NCBI GenBank assembly: GCA_001001625.1
Contig: LCKU01000012.1
Location: 1 to 12,403, forward strand
DNA length: 12,403 bases
Source of the DNA: Parcubacteria group bacterium GW2011_GWA2_45_30
GTDB lineage: Bacteria; Patescibacteriota; Minisyncoccia; Sungbacterales; HO2-52-23
Direction: 5' to 3'
A program made the position numbers and the translations under genes. The notes under the pieces are model-generated. The model had not been told where the DNA came from and ran no database searches. It saw nothing but the letters and a program-made list of their open reading frames with translations. Shown piece after piece: positions 4,884 through 10,854 of the stretch (positions within the stretch are counted from its first letter, which is position 1; each line of letters begins with the position of its first letter).

Positions 4884-7697
4884 TTATGCCCCATGACACT
4901 TCTTATATTTCTTCCCCGAGCCGCACGGGCAGGGGTCATTTCGGCCAATCTGGTGATTGACGGCTTCCGGCTTTTTGCTCCCGACTTCCGGCGATGAATT
5001 ACCAAAAGCCTGTTGCGGATAATTATCTACAGCCGGTCTTCGCTCCTCCACTTTGCGCGGTGTTTCTCCACGGATAGAAACCGCACCGACTTTAAAAATC
5101 GTGTGGACTATTTCACTGCGAATTGCGGCCTGAAGCTCGCGGAAAAGCCGCGCGCCTTCGTTTTTATACTCCACCAAGGGGTCGCGCTGGCCATAGGCGC
5201 GCAAACGAACCGAGTCGCGCAAATGCTCCATCTGATCCAGCTGATCCATCCACAAAATATCAATGGACCGAAGCGCGACCGCGCGCGCCGTATTTTGCAT
5301 TTCATTTTCTCCCATTCTTTCTTCGAGATTCTCATATTCTTTCTGCATTAGGCCGGCAATATATTCTTTTATTTTTTTTCGCTTTTCGTCGCCGTAAATC
5401 GGCTCCGCAGAAATTTCCCGTATTTTTTGATGCACCGCGTCAGGCACCTGAACAATCGTTTTTACCCCCTCAAAAATCTCCTCAAGATTCCAATCGTCAA
5501 TCTGATCGGCCGAGGTATGAAATTCCACTAATTTTGAGATTTCTTCCTCCACCATCGCAAAAAGCCGCTCGCGTAAGCTTGTAATTTCTATTTCTTCCTT
5601 TTTAGAATTTTGAATTTTGATGTTGTTTCGGATTTCGAATTTCGGATTTCGGATTTCGCTTGAAAAGAGTATGTCTTTCCGCAATTTATAAATTGCGTCA
5701 CGTTGTTTGTTTAAAACATCATCAAATTCCAAAACATGCTTGCGCGCGTCAAAATGAAACCCTTCAATTTTTTCCTGCGCCGCTTCAATGGCACGCGACA
5801 CCATGCGATTTTCAATCGGCTGATCTTCCGGAATTCCAAGCGTTTCCATCATGCGCCGCACCCGCTCCGCGCCAAAAATCCGCATCAACTCGTCTTCCAT
5901 GGACACAAAAAATTGGGAAACTCCGGAATCCCCCTGGCGTCCGGCGCGGCCGCGCAGCTGATTATCAATCCGGCGGGCTTCATGCCGCTCGGTGCCAATA
6001 ACACATAAACCGCCAACACCTCTAACCTCCTCGGCCTCTTTTGAATCGAAAGTGGATCCGCCCATGCTTCGACGCTGTTCAGCATCTTCGGAAACCTGTG
6101 GATTCCCTCCGAGAATAATGTCTACACCGCGGCCCGCCATATTAGTGGCAATGGTAACGGCGCCCTTGCGTCCGGCTTGCGCAATAATCAGCGCTTCCCG
6201 CTCATGGTTTTTGGCGTTTAGGACCTCGTGCGGCACGCCCTCAACTTCAAGCATTTTAGCCAAACGCTCGTTTTTTTCAATGGAAACCGTGCCGACCAGC
6301 ACCGGTTGTCCTCGGCCATGCCTTTCTTTTACCTCGCGCACCACGGCTTGAAATTTACCGCGTTCAGTCCGAAACACCAAATCCGGAAGATTCTCGCGTA
6401 TCATAGGGCGATGCGTGGGTATGGATATGACGTCAAGCTTATATACTTTGTGAAATTCCTCAGCCGAGGTCTGGGCGGTTCCGGTCATGCCGCCGAGTTT
6501 TTTGTACATGCGAAAATAATTCTGGAAAGTGATGGTGGCGAGGGTCCGCGATTCCTGCTCAACCCGCACGCCTTCTTTGGCCTCCACCGCCTGATGCAAA
6601 CCCTCGGACCATCGGCGGCCGGGCATAAGGCGCCCGGTAAATTCATCCACAATTGTGACTTTGCCGTCTTTCACCACATAATCGCGGTCACGCATAAAAA
6701 GGGCCTGGGCCCGCAAGGCCTGTTCCAGATGATGTACAAAACGAATTCCTTTTTCCTCATAGATATTGCCGAGTCCGAGCATCTGCTCGACTTTATCTAT
6801 CCCCGCTTCAGTGATGGAAACCGCGCGCAATTTTTCATCCACATTGTAATCCAGATTTTCTTTCAAACGCGGCACGATTTTAGAAAATACGCGATAGAGT
6901 TCCGCGGAGTCCGTATCGGGCGCGGAAATTATCAAAGGTGTTCGCGCCTCATCAATCAAAATTGAATCCACCTCATCCACAATGGCATAATGATGCTGTT
7001 TTTGCCGGAGCGATTCAGGGGTATATTCCAAATTGTCGCGCAAATAATCAAATCCGAACTCGTTGTTAGTGCCATAGGTAATGTTGGCGGCATAGGCCTC
7101 GTGCCTCGCACAGGGACGAAAATGCGCCAGCCGCGGATCACCATGTTGTTGTGAATCTTGAAAATCAGGATCATAAATTCCGGAAAATTCGTGCGCAAGG
7201 ATTCCGACCGATACCCCAAGCGCGTGATACACCGGCCCCATCCAGCCCGCACCCACGCGCGAGAGATAATCATTCGGTGTGACCAAATGCGCGCCCTTGC
7301 CGTCAAGTGAATTCAGATATAATGGGAGAGTGGCAACGAGCGTCTTTCCTTCACCGGTCTTCATCTCGGCAATTTTTCCCTCATGCAATACCATGCCACC
7401 AATCAACTGCACGTCAAAATGCCGCTGGTTAAGCGTACGCTTGGCCGCCTCGCGCGCCGCGGCAAAGGCCTCGGGCAAAATATCATCCAAATTCTCCAGG
7501 GATCCGATCCCTGTTACAGGGATCGGATCCCTGTTTATTCCAAGACGCCGCCTAAATTCAACCGTAAGATTCTTAAGTCCCTCATCCGACATTTTTTCAA
7601 ATTCATTTTCGTAGGCGTTAATCTCATCAACTAACGGCTGAAGTGATTTTACATATTTTTCATTAGCATCCCCGAAAATTTTTCCAAGTATTGACAT
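4884..7697 (-). CDS. secA: Preprotein translocase ATPase SecA
   Basis: SecA is the ATPase motor that pushes unfolded preproteins through SecYEG. Counting from the upstream ATG at 7706, landmarks are Walker A GEGKT (118-122) within AEMKTGEGKTLVATLP, NEFGFDYLRDN (215-225), the DEVD box (244-247) in DEVDSILIDEARTP, and MTGTA. Also present are NMAGRGVDI, the helicase motif IDNQLRGRAGRQGD, and the C-terminal zinc finger CPCGSGKKYKKCH that binds SecB or lipid. I choose ATG 7697 (MSILGKIF, 937 aa), since the ATG at 7706 lies inside a TATAAT box. Two stretches do not belong to the family: residues ~57-70 (INRDPIPVTGIGS), encoded by a perfect palindrome, and ~682-702 (EIRNPKFEIRNNIKIQ), encoded by a direct repeat. 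Both are in frame, so the protein is probably functional. Confidence 0.97.
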   Translation of the reverse strand: MSILGKIFGDANEKYVKSLQPLVDEINAYENEFEKMSDEGLKNLTVEFRRRLGINRDPIPVTGIGSLENLDDILPEAFAAAREAAKRTLNQRHFDVQLIGGMVLHEGKIAEMKTGEGKTLVATLPLYLNSLDGKGAHLVTPNDYLSRVGAGWMGPVYHALGVSVGILAHEFSGIYDPDFQDSQQHGDPRLAHFRPCARHEAYAANITYGTNNEFGFDYLRDNLEYTPESLRQKQHHYAIVDEVDSILIDEARTPLIISAPDTDSAELYRVFSKIVPRLKENLDYNVDEKLRAVSITEAGIDKVEQMLGLGNIYEEKGIRFVHHLEQALRAQALFMRDRDYVVKDGKVTIVDEFTGRLMPGRRWSEGLHQAVEAKEGVRVEQESRTLATITFQNYFRMYKKLGGMTGTAQTSAEEFHKVYKLDVISIPTHRPMIRENLPDLVFRTERGKFQAVVREVKERHGRGQPVLVGTVSIEKNERLAKMLEVEGVPHEVLNAKNHEREALIIAQAGRKGAVTIATNMAGRGVDIILGGNPQVSEDAEQRRSMGGSTFDSKEAEEVRGVGGLCVIGTERHEARRIDNQLRGRAGRQGDSGVSQFFVSMEDELMRIFGAERVRRMMETLGIPEDQPIENRMVSRAIEAAQEKIEGFHFDARKHVLEFDDVLNKQRDAIYKLRKDILFSSEIRNPKFEIRNNIKIQNSKKEEIEITSLRERLFAMVEEEISKLVEFHTSADQIDDWNLEEIFEGVKTIVQVPDAVHQKIREISAEPIYGDEKRKKIKEYIAGLMQKEYENLEERMGENEMQNTARAVALRSIDILWMDQLDQMEHLRDSVRLRAYGQRDPLVEYKNEGARLFRELQAAIRSEIVHTIFKVGAVSIRGETPRKVEERRPAVDNYPQQAFGNSSPEVGSKKPEAVNHQIGRNDPCPCGSGKKYKKCHGA
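5600..5658 (-). repeat. EIRN-type direct repeat inside secA
   Basis: On the plus strand the unit GGATTTCG / AATTTCG is repeated about four times at 5627-5658. It is followed on its coding-downstream side (5604-5625) by a degenerate continuation with TTTAGAATTTTGAATTTTG. The coding strand reads EIRNPKFEIRNNIKIQNS. The family has no such segment between LRKDILFS and the helix before VEFHTS, so this is an in-frame insertion in a surface-loop region. Confidence 0.8.
7497..7533. repeat. Perfect palindromic element inserted in frame in secA
   Basis: CAGGGATCCGATCCCTG (7497-7513) and CAGGGATCGGATCCCTG (7517-7533) are exact reverse complements, separated by TTA. Each arm is itself a palindrome of 8+1+8 (CAGGGATC-N-GATCCCTG), so four copies of the octamer alternate. 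The segment encodes NRDPIPVTGIGSL, which replaces a short linker before the conserved LDDILPEAF of SecA. It adds about 11-13 codons without breaking the frame. Confidence 0.9.
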
Positions 7698-7704
7698 AAA
7701 CCCC

Positions 7705-7710
7705 ATTATA
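7705..7710 (-). promoter_or_regulatory. Likely -10 box of secA, suggesting a leaderless transcript
   Basis: TATAAT on the minus strand (7710-7705) stands 7 bases before the chosen ATG (7697), so transcription would start at or next to the start codon. The -35 region is poor (TTTTTA at 17-base spacing), and the only possible Shine-Dalgarno sequence is a GGGG three bases from the ATG. Confidence 0.5.
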
Positions 7711-7730
7711 TACGGAATTTAATAAAATAA

Positions 7731-7750
7731 AAAGACCTGCTTCAAGCAGG
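7731..7750 (-). terminator. Terminator of the 72-aa gene
   Basis: On the minus strand the palindrome CCTGCTTGAAGCAGG (7750-7736) is followed by TCTTTTTATTTTATT. It lies just past the stop at 7757 and just before the secA promoter, separating the two transcripts. Confidence 0.8.
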
Positions 7751-7756
7751 CTAAAA

Positions 7757-7975
7757 TTAAAGTTTTTGATGATATTTTTGTAGAAAAACTTCGCTAATTT
7801 GCGCCAAAACGAATTTCTTGGGCTCGAATTTAACGAGGTTATAAAGAAATTTAATATCCCGTTTGCGATGCGCCCGTAAAAATTTTCGGACTTCCGGACC
7901 CCAAACTTTTTCTCTTATATTCTTTTGGATCCGCTTTTTCTGTTCAAGCGACAAACGAAACGCGCGGCTTGCCAT
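7757..7975 (-). CDS. Small basic hypothetical protein, 72 aa
   Basis: A 72-residue protein, strongly basic and helical in appearance (LEQKKRIQKNIREKVWGPEV, FLRAHRKRDIKFLYNLVKFE), without membrane segments, a signal peptide or cysteines. The ATG at 7975 is preceded by AAAGGACAATTTT, a good Shine-Dalgarno sequence at suitable spacing. A candidate promoter lies at 8015-8044 and a clear terminator follows, so it is a single-gene transcript between secA and the divergent orphan gene. Its charge would suit RNA or DNA binding, but I recognise no family and that is only an inference. Confidence 0.7.
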   Translation of the reverse strand: MASRAFRLSLEQKKRIQKNIREKVWGPEVRKFLRAHRKRDIKFLYNLVKFEPKKFVLAQISEVFLQKYHQKL

Positions 7976-8014
7976 AAAATTGTCCTTTCCATTTTAATAT
8001 AACGAACTAATTTC

Positions 8015-8044
8015 ATACTACCCGAATGAACCTCCGACTTGCAA
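8015..8044 (-). promoter_or_regulatory. Candidate promoter of the 72-aa gene
   Basis: TTGCAA (8044-8039), an 18-base spacer and TAGTAT (8020-8015) on the minus strand, about 40 bases before the ATG. Confidence 0.35.
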
Positions 8045-8066
8045 GCAGGTTTGTATCATAGGTATC

Positions 8067-8107
8067 TTCTCGACTTCGCCGCGCTCAATGCGGCTTCGCT
8101 CGAAGAA
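8067..8107. repeat. Imperfect GC-rich inverted repeat between divergent genes
   Basis: CTTCTCGACTTCGCCGC and GCGGCTTCGCTCGAAGAA face each other around GCTCAAT. The CCGC/GCGG inner stem and the TCGA-containing ends pair, with an offset in the middle because TTCG repeats on both sides. It lies upstream of both divergent promoters and resembles a dispersed intergenic palindrome. No other copy is in the window. Confidence 0.5.
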
Positions 8108-8139
8108 TATTGTTCAATCCTGTCAAAACTTTCGCGGGG

Positions 8140-8168
8140 TTGACTTAATAATAACGTTTTGCTATAAA
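8140..8168 (+). promoter_or_regulatory. Strong sigma-70-type promoter of the orphan gene
   Basis: TTGACT (8140-8145), exactly 17 bases, then TATAAA (8163-8168). This is the best promoter match in the window. Transcription from about 8175 would give a leader of about 113 bases. Confidence 0.75.
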
Positions 8169-8200
8169 TTTAGCGTGTTCTTTGACACGACAGGCATGCC

Positions 8201-8283
8201 TTCTCCCTGTAGAAGCAGAGGGTTGGTTTTCTCCCGCGCGTCGGGATACAAATGACAGCGAACTCCGCTGTAGAAGGAGAAAA
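8201..8283 (+). promoter_or_regulatory. Leader with possible Shine-Dalgarno sequestration
   Basis: TTTTCTCC (8227-8234) is exactly complementary to GGAGAAAA (8276-8283), which contains the ribosome binding site of the 331-aa gene. A second segment, TTCTCC (8201-8206), can pair with GGAGAA in the same site. CTGTAGAAGNAGA also occurs twice, at 8207-8219 and 8268-8280. The leader could therefore switch between closed and open forms. No known riboswitch core is recognised. Confidence 0.45.
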
Positions 8284-8287
8284 TGTT

Positions 8288-9280
8288 ATGCAAACCAATA
8301 TCGGTAAAGTCGCCGTAACCATAGAACAACCGGCGATTGAGGTGCCGTTTTACAAAACAGAAAACAGCCTCATCTGCACGATCATGAGTAATGGTCATCC
8401 CTTAGGCAAGCGGCTGGACAAAAAAAGCAGGAAAGGAGACATTGAGATTGAAATTTATGCCCCTTACGAGACCGCCTGTTTCATCCGCCGACACCCAAAC
8501 GAACCTAACGGTATAGGCAACAGATTGGACTACCAGCTATATGGCATACCATCTCTGACTGGAGAATTCACCATAAACCAGAAACTTACCATTGCCAACA
8601 TCTTTGCGCAGAAACAAAGGATTAATGACAAGTTGAGTACATTGATGTTACCGGCCTTGCGCTACTTTAAGCTGAACGACTATAATTCGGGACGCCCTTT
8701 TTTTGGGTCAAATAGGGATCCGATCCTCGGCATATCTGAAACCGCCTACAGTCATATCAAGGTCATTGATTGCACCAACTACAAAGATAGAACTGGCATG
8801 CCCGATCTGCATACTCACAGGGAACAATTTCATATCAGATACTGCGACAAGGCCTTTTCATTTATTCTCACACCCATCAGTGCCGGACCATTTTACCGCG
8901 AACACAAAACCGGGGAATTTATTCCCTGGGACGGACCGTCATGCACACAGTATGAGCTTGAGATGAATAATTTATATAAGGATCTGGAGCACGAAGGGAA
9001 AATGTATTTCCACGCTTCCGTAGCTAAAGGCGGTGAATTTGAAAAACGCTGCTTTCCTTCTGAAATGCAAAAATTCCACATACAGTGTGGGGAGTTTGAT
9101 CTTTTTGAACTTTACGATATAGATGAAGCCCTGCTGTTCCTTGAAGTTATTTCTCCATTTTTAGTGGGCGAAAAGCCGCGGTATTACTGGACGCTAGCGC
9201 TCGTCAGAAACCAGAAACACGAAGACGACTTACAGAGAATTTTCCTGAACCGACTCTGCTGGCTAAGAAAGCAAAAGTAA
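8288..9280 (+). CDS. Orphan protein of unknown function, 331 aa
   Basis: The open frame extends upstream to 8252, but ATG 8288 (MQTNIGKVAVTIEQ) has a strong AAGGAG 8 bases before it, so 331 aa is chosen. There is no signal peptide or transmembrane helix, so it is probably cytosolic. It is mixed alpha/beta, rich in aromatic residues, with notable segments ACFIRRHPNEPNGIGNRLDY, HTHREQFHIRYC, YYWTLALVRNQ, and Cys at several positions. I recognise no family or catalytic motif. Residues around 142-150 read SNRDPILGI, and the DNA there carries 13 bases of the secA palindrome. The gene has its own promoter, structured leader and terminator and stands alone against the strand of its neighbours, which would suit an acquired gene, although its codon use is not obviously alien. 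Confidence 0.75.
   Translation: MQTNIGKVAVTIEQPAIEVPFYKTENSLICTIMSNGHPLGKRLDKKSRKGDIEIEIYAPYETACFIRRHPNEPNGIGNRLDYQLYGIPSLTGEFTINQKLTIANIFAQKQRINDKLSTLMLPALRYFKLNDYNSGRPFFGSNRDPILGISETAYSHIKVIDCTNYKDRTGMPDLHTHREQFHIRYCDKAFSFILTPISAGPFYREHKTGEFIPWDGPSCTQYELEMNNLYKDLEHEGKMYFHASVAKGGEFEKRCFPSEMQKFHIQCGEFDLFELYDIDEALLFLEVISPFLVGEKPRYYWTLALVRNQKHEDDLQRIFLNRLCWLRKQK
8714..8726 (+). repeat. Partial copy of the secA palindrome arm
   Basis: AGGGATCCGATCC is identical to 7498-7510 of the palindrome in secA. It is read in the same codon frame relative to the element (AGG GAT CCG ATC, encoding RDPI). Confidence 0.55.
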
Positions 9281-9283
9281 AAA

Positions 9284-9305
9284 AGACGGCGATTGCCGTC
9301 TATTT
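9284..9305 (+). terminator. Terminator of the orphan gene
   Basis: AGACGGC (9284-9290), GATT loop, GCCGTCT (9295-9301), followed by ATTTTAATT. An A-run precedes the stem. The stop codon is 4 bases upstream. Confidence 0.75.
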
Positions 9306-9332
9306 TAATTATCGCAGTATCTGTATACCGCG

Positions 9333-9374
9333 TGTGCAACATGTGCAACACTGTGCAACACTCGGTGTTGCACA
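9333..9374. repeat. TGTGCAACA iteron array with an inverted copy
   Basis: TGTGCAACA occurs at 9333-9341, 9342-9350 and 9352-9360, followed by an inverted copy within GTGTTGCACA (9365-9374). The last direct copy and the inverted copy make a perfect 10-bp stem with a TCG loop. The array lies between convergent genes, 4 bases after the arginine decarboxylase stop. It has no U-tract in either direction. Confidence 0.8.
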
Positions 9375-9377
9375 CTA

Positions 9378-9983
9378 TTAAGAGGTCGGACTTCCTGAAT
9401 TAATACCGCTATTCAAAGTTCCGGATTGATCTTCGTAATCCGCGAAGACCGCGGCGGCGAATACCGTGGTCCAAAGCCCGTCTTTGTTGCCGATGGCGGA
9501 TTGGGTAATGTTTGACGTGCGGACAATTTTTTCCGACATCTTAAAAATCTGTTCTTTTTCATCCCAAGCCGTATCCGAATCAAATTCAATACCCAAGGTG
9601 GTTGCCAACATGCTGGCTGCCAAATCCTCGGCATAATCCCCGGCTTTTTCTTCGGTTTCGCCAAACGAATGGTGCTCGGAAAGATAACCATGCTGTTCCG
9701 GGTCTGCCGGAATCGCACAACCAACGGATGCGGCAATTAAACGATTCGGCTCATTGCTTGATTCACGATCATACACGCAAAAAACAATCTCCCCTGGTTT
9801 TAAAAGTTTCAAACCCTCTTCTTTGGAAACACGCTTAGCTCCAGGCGGATAAATGCTGGAAACCAAAACAAGATTGCAGTGCGCAATGCCCGCGTCCCGC
9901 AAGGCCAGCTCAAAAGAGGCCAGCTTTTCTTTATGCACGCCGACGCCTTTGGTGAAAAAAATATTGGTTGGAACCAAATTCAT
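9378..9983 (-). CDS. pdaD: Pyruvoyl-dependent arginine decarboxylase
   Basis: The enzyme turns L-arginine into agmatine and CO2, the first step from arginine to polyamines, using a pyruvoyl group made by self-cleavage of the proenzyme. The diagnostic site is VSSIYPPGA: cleavage between Ser42 and Ser43 would leave the pyruvoyl at residue 43. Other family features are the start VPTNIFFTKGVGVHKEKLASFELALRDAGI, CNLV just before the site, AASVGCAIP, and the closing WTTVFAAAVFADYE. I choose ATG 9983 (201 aa), because the extra 20 residues possible from GTG 10043 fall in repeat-like DNA and precede the conserved start. There is no clear Shine-Dalgarno sequence. The last ~15 residues (SGTLNSGINSGSPTS) look like a low-complexity tail. 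No other polyamine genes are nearby. Confidence 0.92.
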   Translation of the reverse strand: MNLVPTNIFFTKGVGVHKEKLASFELALRDAGIAHCNLVLVSSIYPPGAKRVSKEEGLKLLKPGEIVFCVYDRESSNEPNRLIAASVGCAIPADPEQHGYLSEHHSFGETEEKAGDYAEDLAASMLATTLGIEFDSDTAWDEKEQIFKMSEKIVRTSNITQSAIGNKDGLWTTVFAAAVFADYEDQSGTLNSGINSGSPTS

Positions 9984-10085
9984 ATTCGCTATAGCGGTTT
10001 TCGGCAATATGATTTTGAAACACCTTTGCTCGCATTGCTGCACAAAATTTTCCAGAACTCCGATTCGTACAAAAACAGTCGCTTC

Positions 10086-10208
10086 GTACCACGCATTTTT
10101 TAACGGGCTTCGGCCATTCCTGCGATGGCCTGCAGGGTCGGCGAAACGGTCCGATTGAAATCGGACACCAAGCCGTTTCGTCTCCCATCGTTAAAAAATG
10201 CGGGGTAC
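10086..10208 (-). ncRNA. Candidate three-way-junction RNA or palindromic element upstream of the arginine decarboxylase
   Basis: A 20-bp inverted repeat with a single mismatch bounds the element (10086-10105 and 10189-10208, containing GCATTTTTTAACG and its exact complement). Inside are two further stems. One is CGAAACGG (10142-10149) with CCGTTTCG (10173-10180), capped by TCCGAT/ATCGGA around TGAA with a one-sided 7-base bulge. The other is GGCCAT (10112-10117) with ATGGCC (10125-10130). Together they form a long stem closing a junction of two hairpins. It lies about 100 bases before the decarboxylase ATG and would be in its leader if transcription starts further upstream. A direct repeat TTCGTAC (10064-10070, 10083-10089) borders one side. 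I match it to no known riboswitch, and a mobile palindrome is the main alternative. Confidence 0.55.
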
Positions 10209-10295
10209 TCGCTCACCTACAGTTATTCCGAATCTGCGTTAATGGAAAATTTAAGCAGTCAATGCTCGCTTGAGAGATTCTAAAAAATCATATTG

Positions 10296-10323
10296 CCTAA
10301 ACCGCATGTATGCTCACTTTAGG
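10296..10323. other. Hairpin in the hpf-decarboxylase gap
   Basis: CCTAAA (10296-10301) and TTTAGG (10318-10323) enclose GCAT-GT-ATGC. The rest of the gap (10209-10337) shows no gene or promoter I can support. Confidence 0.4.
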
Positions 10324-10337
10324 ATTTTCTGAATGTA

Positions 10338-10352
10338 TCCGCCTTTGGCGGA
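10338..10352 (-). terminator. Possible terminator-like hairpin after hpf
   Basis: TCCGCC-TTT-GGCGGA is a perfect 6-bp GC-rich stem 36 bases past the hpf stop. On the minus strand it is followed by TACATTCAG, so a proper U-tract is missing. It may act as a 3' stabilising hairpin. Confidence 0.4.
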
Positions 10353-10387
10353 ACGATTTAAATTTTTATTTATTTTTGAATTTATAT

Positions 10388-10798
10388 TTACTCCTTTAAA
10401 TTCCTGCTACCGCGCCTGATTCGCGCCGAGCGGGCCAAATGCATTTCTTTTTTAACGCGGCGGGCGCCGCGGCGCTCCACGGCCTGGCGCTTTCCCTTAA
10501 AATGCATCAATTCGCCCTCAATTTCGTCTTTTAGAAGATCAATTGCGGTCCGCGGGTCTTGATCGTCCGCCACGGCCCGCAAAAGTTTACTGCCGATCCG
10601 CAAATTCACCTCGGCATGATACACCTTACCCTTACGGTGATGTTCAGTGGTTCGCGAAATTCCAACTTCAAGGATAGGCAAGTCCGATTCTGCCGCTTTT
10701 TTCATGCGCAGTTCTACTGGCCGGATGATTTTTTCTTCAATGTAAATTCGCAGCGCCGGAGTTAAAACCAAATTTTTTGCATAAATTTTGTAGCGCAT
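10388..10798 (-). CDS. hpf: Ribosome hibernation-promoting factor (HPF/RaiA family)
   Basis: A 136-aa protein of the S30AE family that binds the 30S decoding centre in slow growth and blocks tRNA and mRNA, so that ribosomes are stored. The N-terminal domain shows the expected order: MRYKIYAKNLVLTPALRIYIEEKI, then ILEVGISRTTEHHRKGKVYHAEVNLRI, then LRAVADDQDPRTAIDLLKDEIEGELMHFKGK. The C-terminal 35 residues are a very basic tail (RRGARRVKKEMHLARSARIRRG) rather than the dimerisation domain of long HPF, so this is the short type. The start at 10798 begins directly with the conserved first strand. No Shine-Dalgarno sequence is visible. It follows the murB terminator and so is probably transcribed separately. 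Confidence 0.93.
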   Translation of the reverse strand: MRYKIYAKNLVLTPALRIYIEEKIIRPVELRMKKAAESDLPILEVGISRTTEHHRKGKVYHAEVNLRIGSKLLRAVADDQDPRTAIDLLKDEIEGELMHFKGKRQAVERRGARRVKKEMHLARSARIRRGSRNLKE

Positions 10799-10818
10799 AG
10801 TATTCTGTTTAATCTAAC

Positions 10819-10847
10819 AAAAAAAATCCACAGAATCAACTGTGGAT
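10819..10847 (-). terminator. Rho-independent terminator of murB
   Basis: On the minus strand ATCCACAG (10847-10840) and CTGTGGAT (10833-10826) form a perfect 8-bp stem with loop TTGATT, followed by a run of T (10826-10819). The stem begins 8 bases past the murB stop. Confidence 0.88.
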
Positions 10848-10854
10848 AACTTAC

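Noticed and set aside
6228..6965. 245-aa open frame on the plus strand
   Set aside because: It lies fully antisense to secA, has no ribosome site, and its composition is the complement of secA codons.
9984..10043. Upstream GTG start for the arginine decarboxylase (20 extra residues)
   Set aside because: The extra stretch is Cys/Gln-rich and precedes the conserved first strand (MNLVPT), where the family begins.
9931..10188. 85-aa minus-strand frame overlapping the start of the arginine decarboxylase
   Set aside because: It runs through the inverted-repeat element and then out of frame into the decarboxylase. No family features are present.
10841..10849. TGTGGATAA, a perfect DnaA box (also TTATCCACA at 1134-1142)
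   Set aside because: The first is half of the murB terminator stem and the second stands alone. There is no cluster of boxes, AT-rich unwinding region or dnaA/dnaN gene, so no origin is supported.
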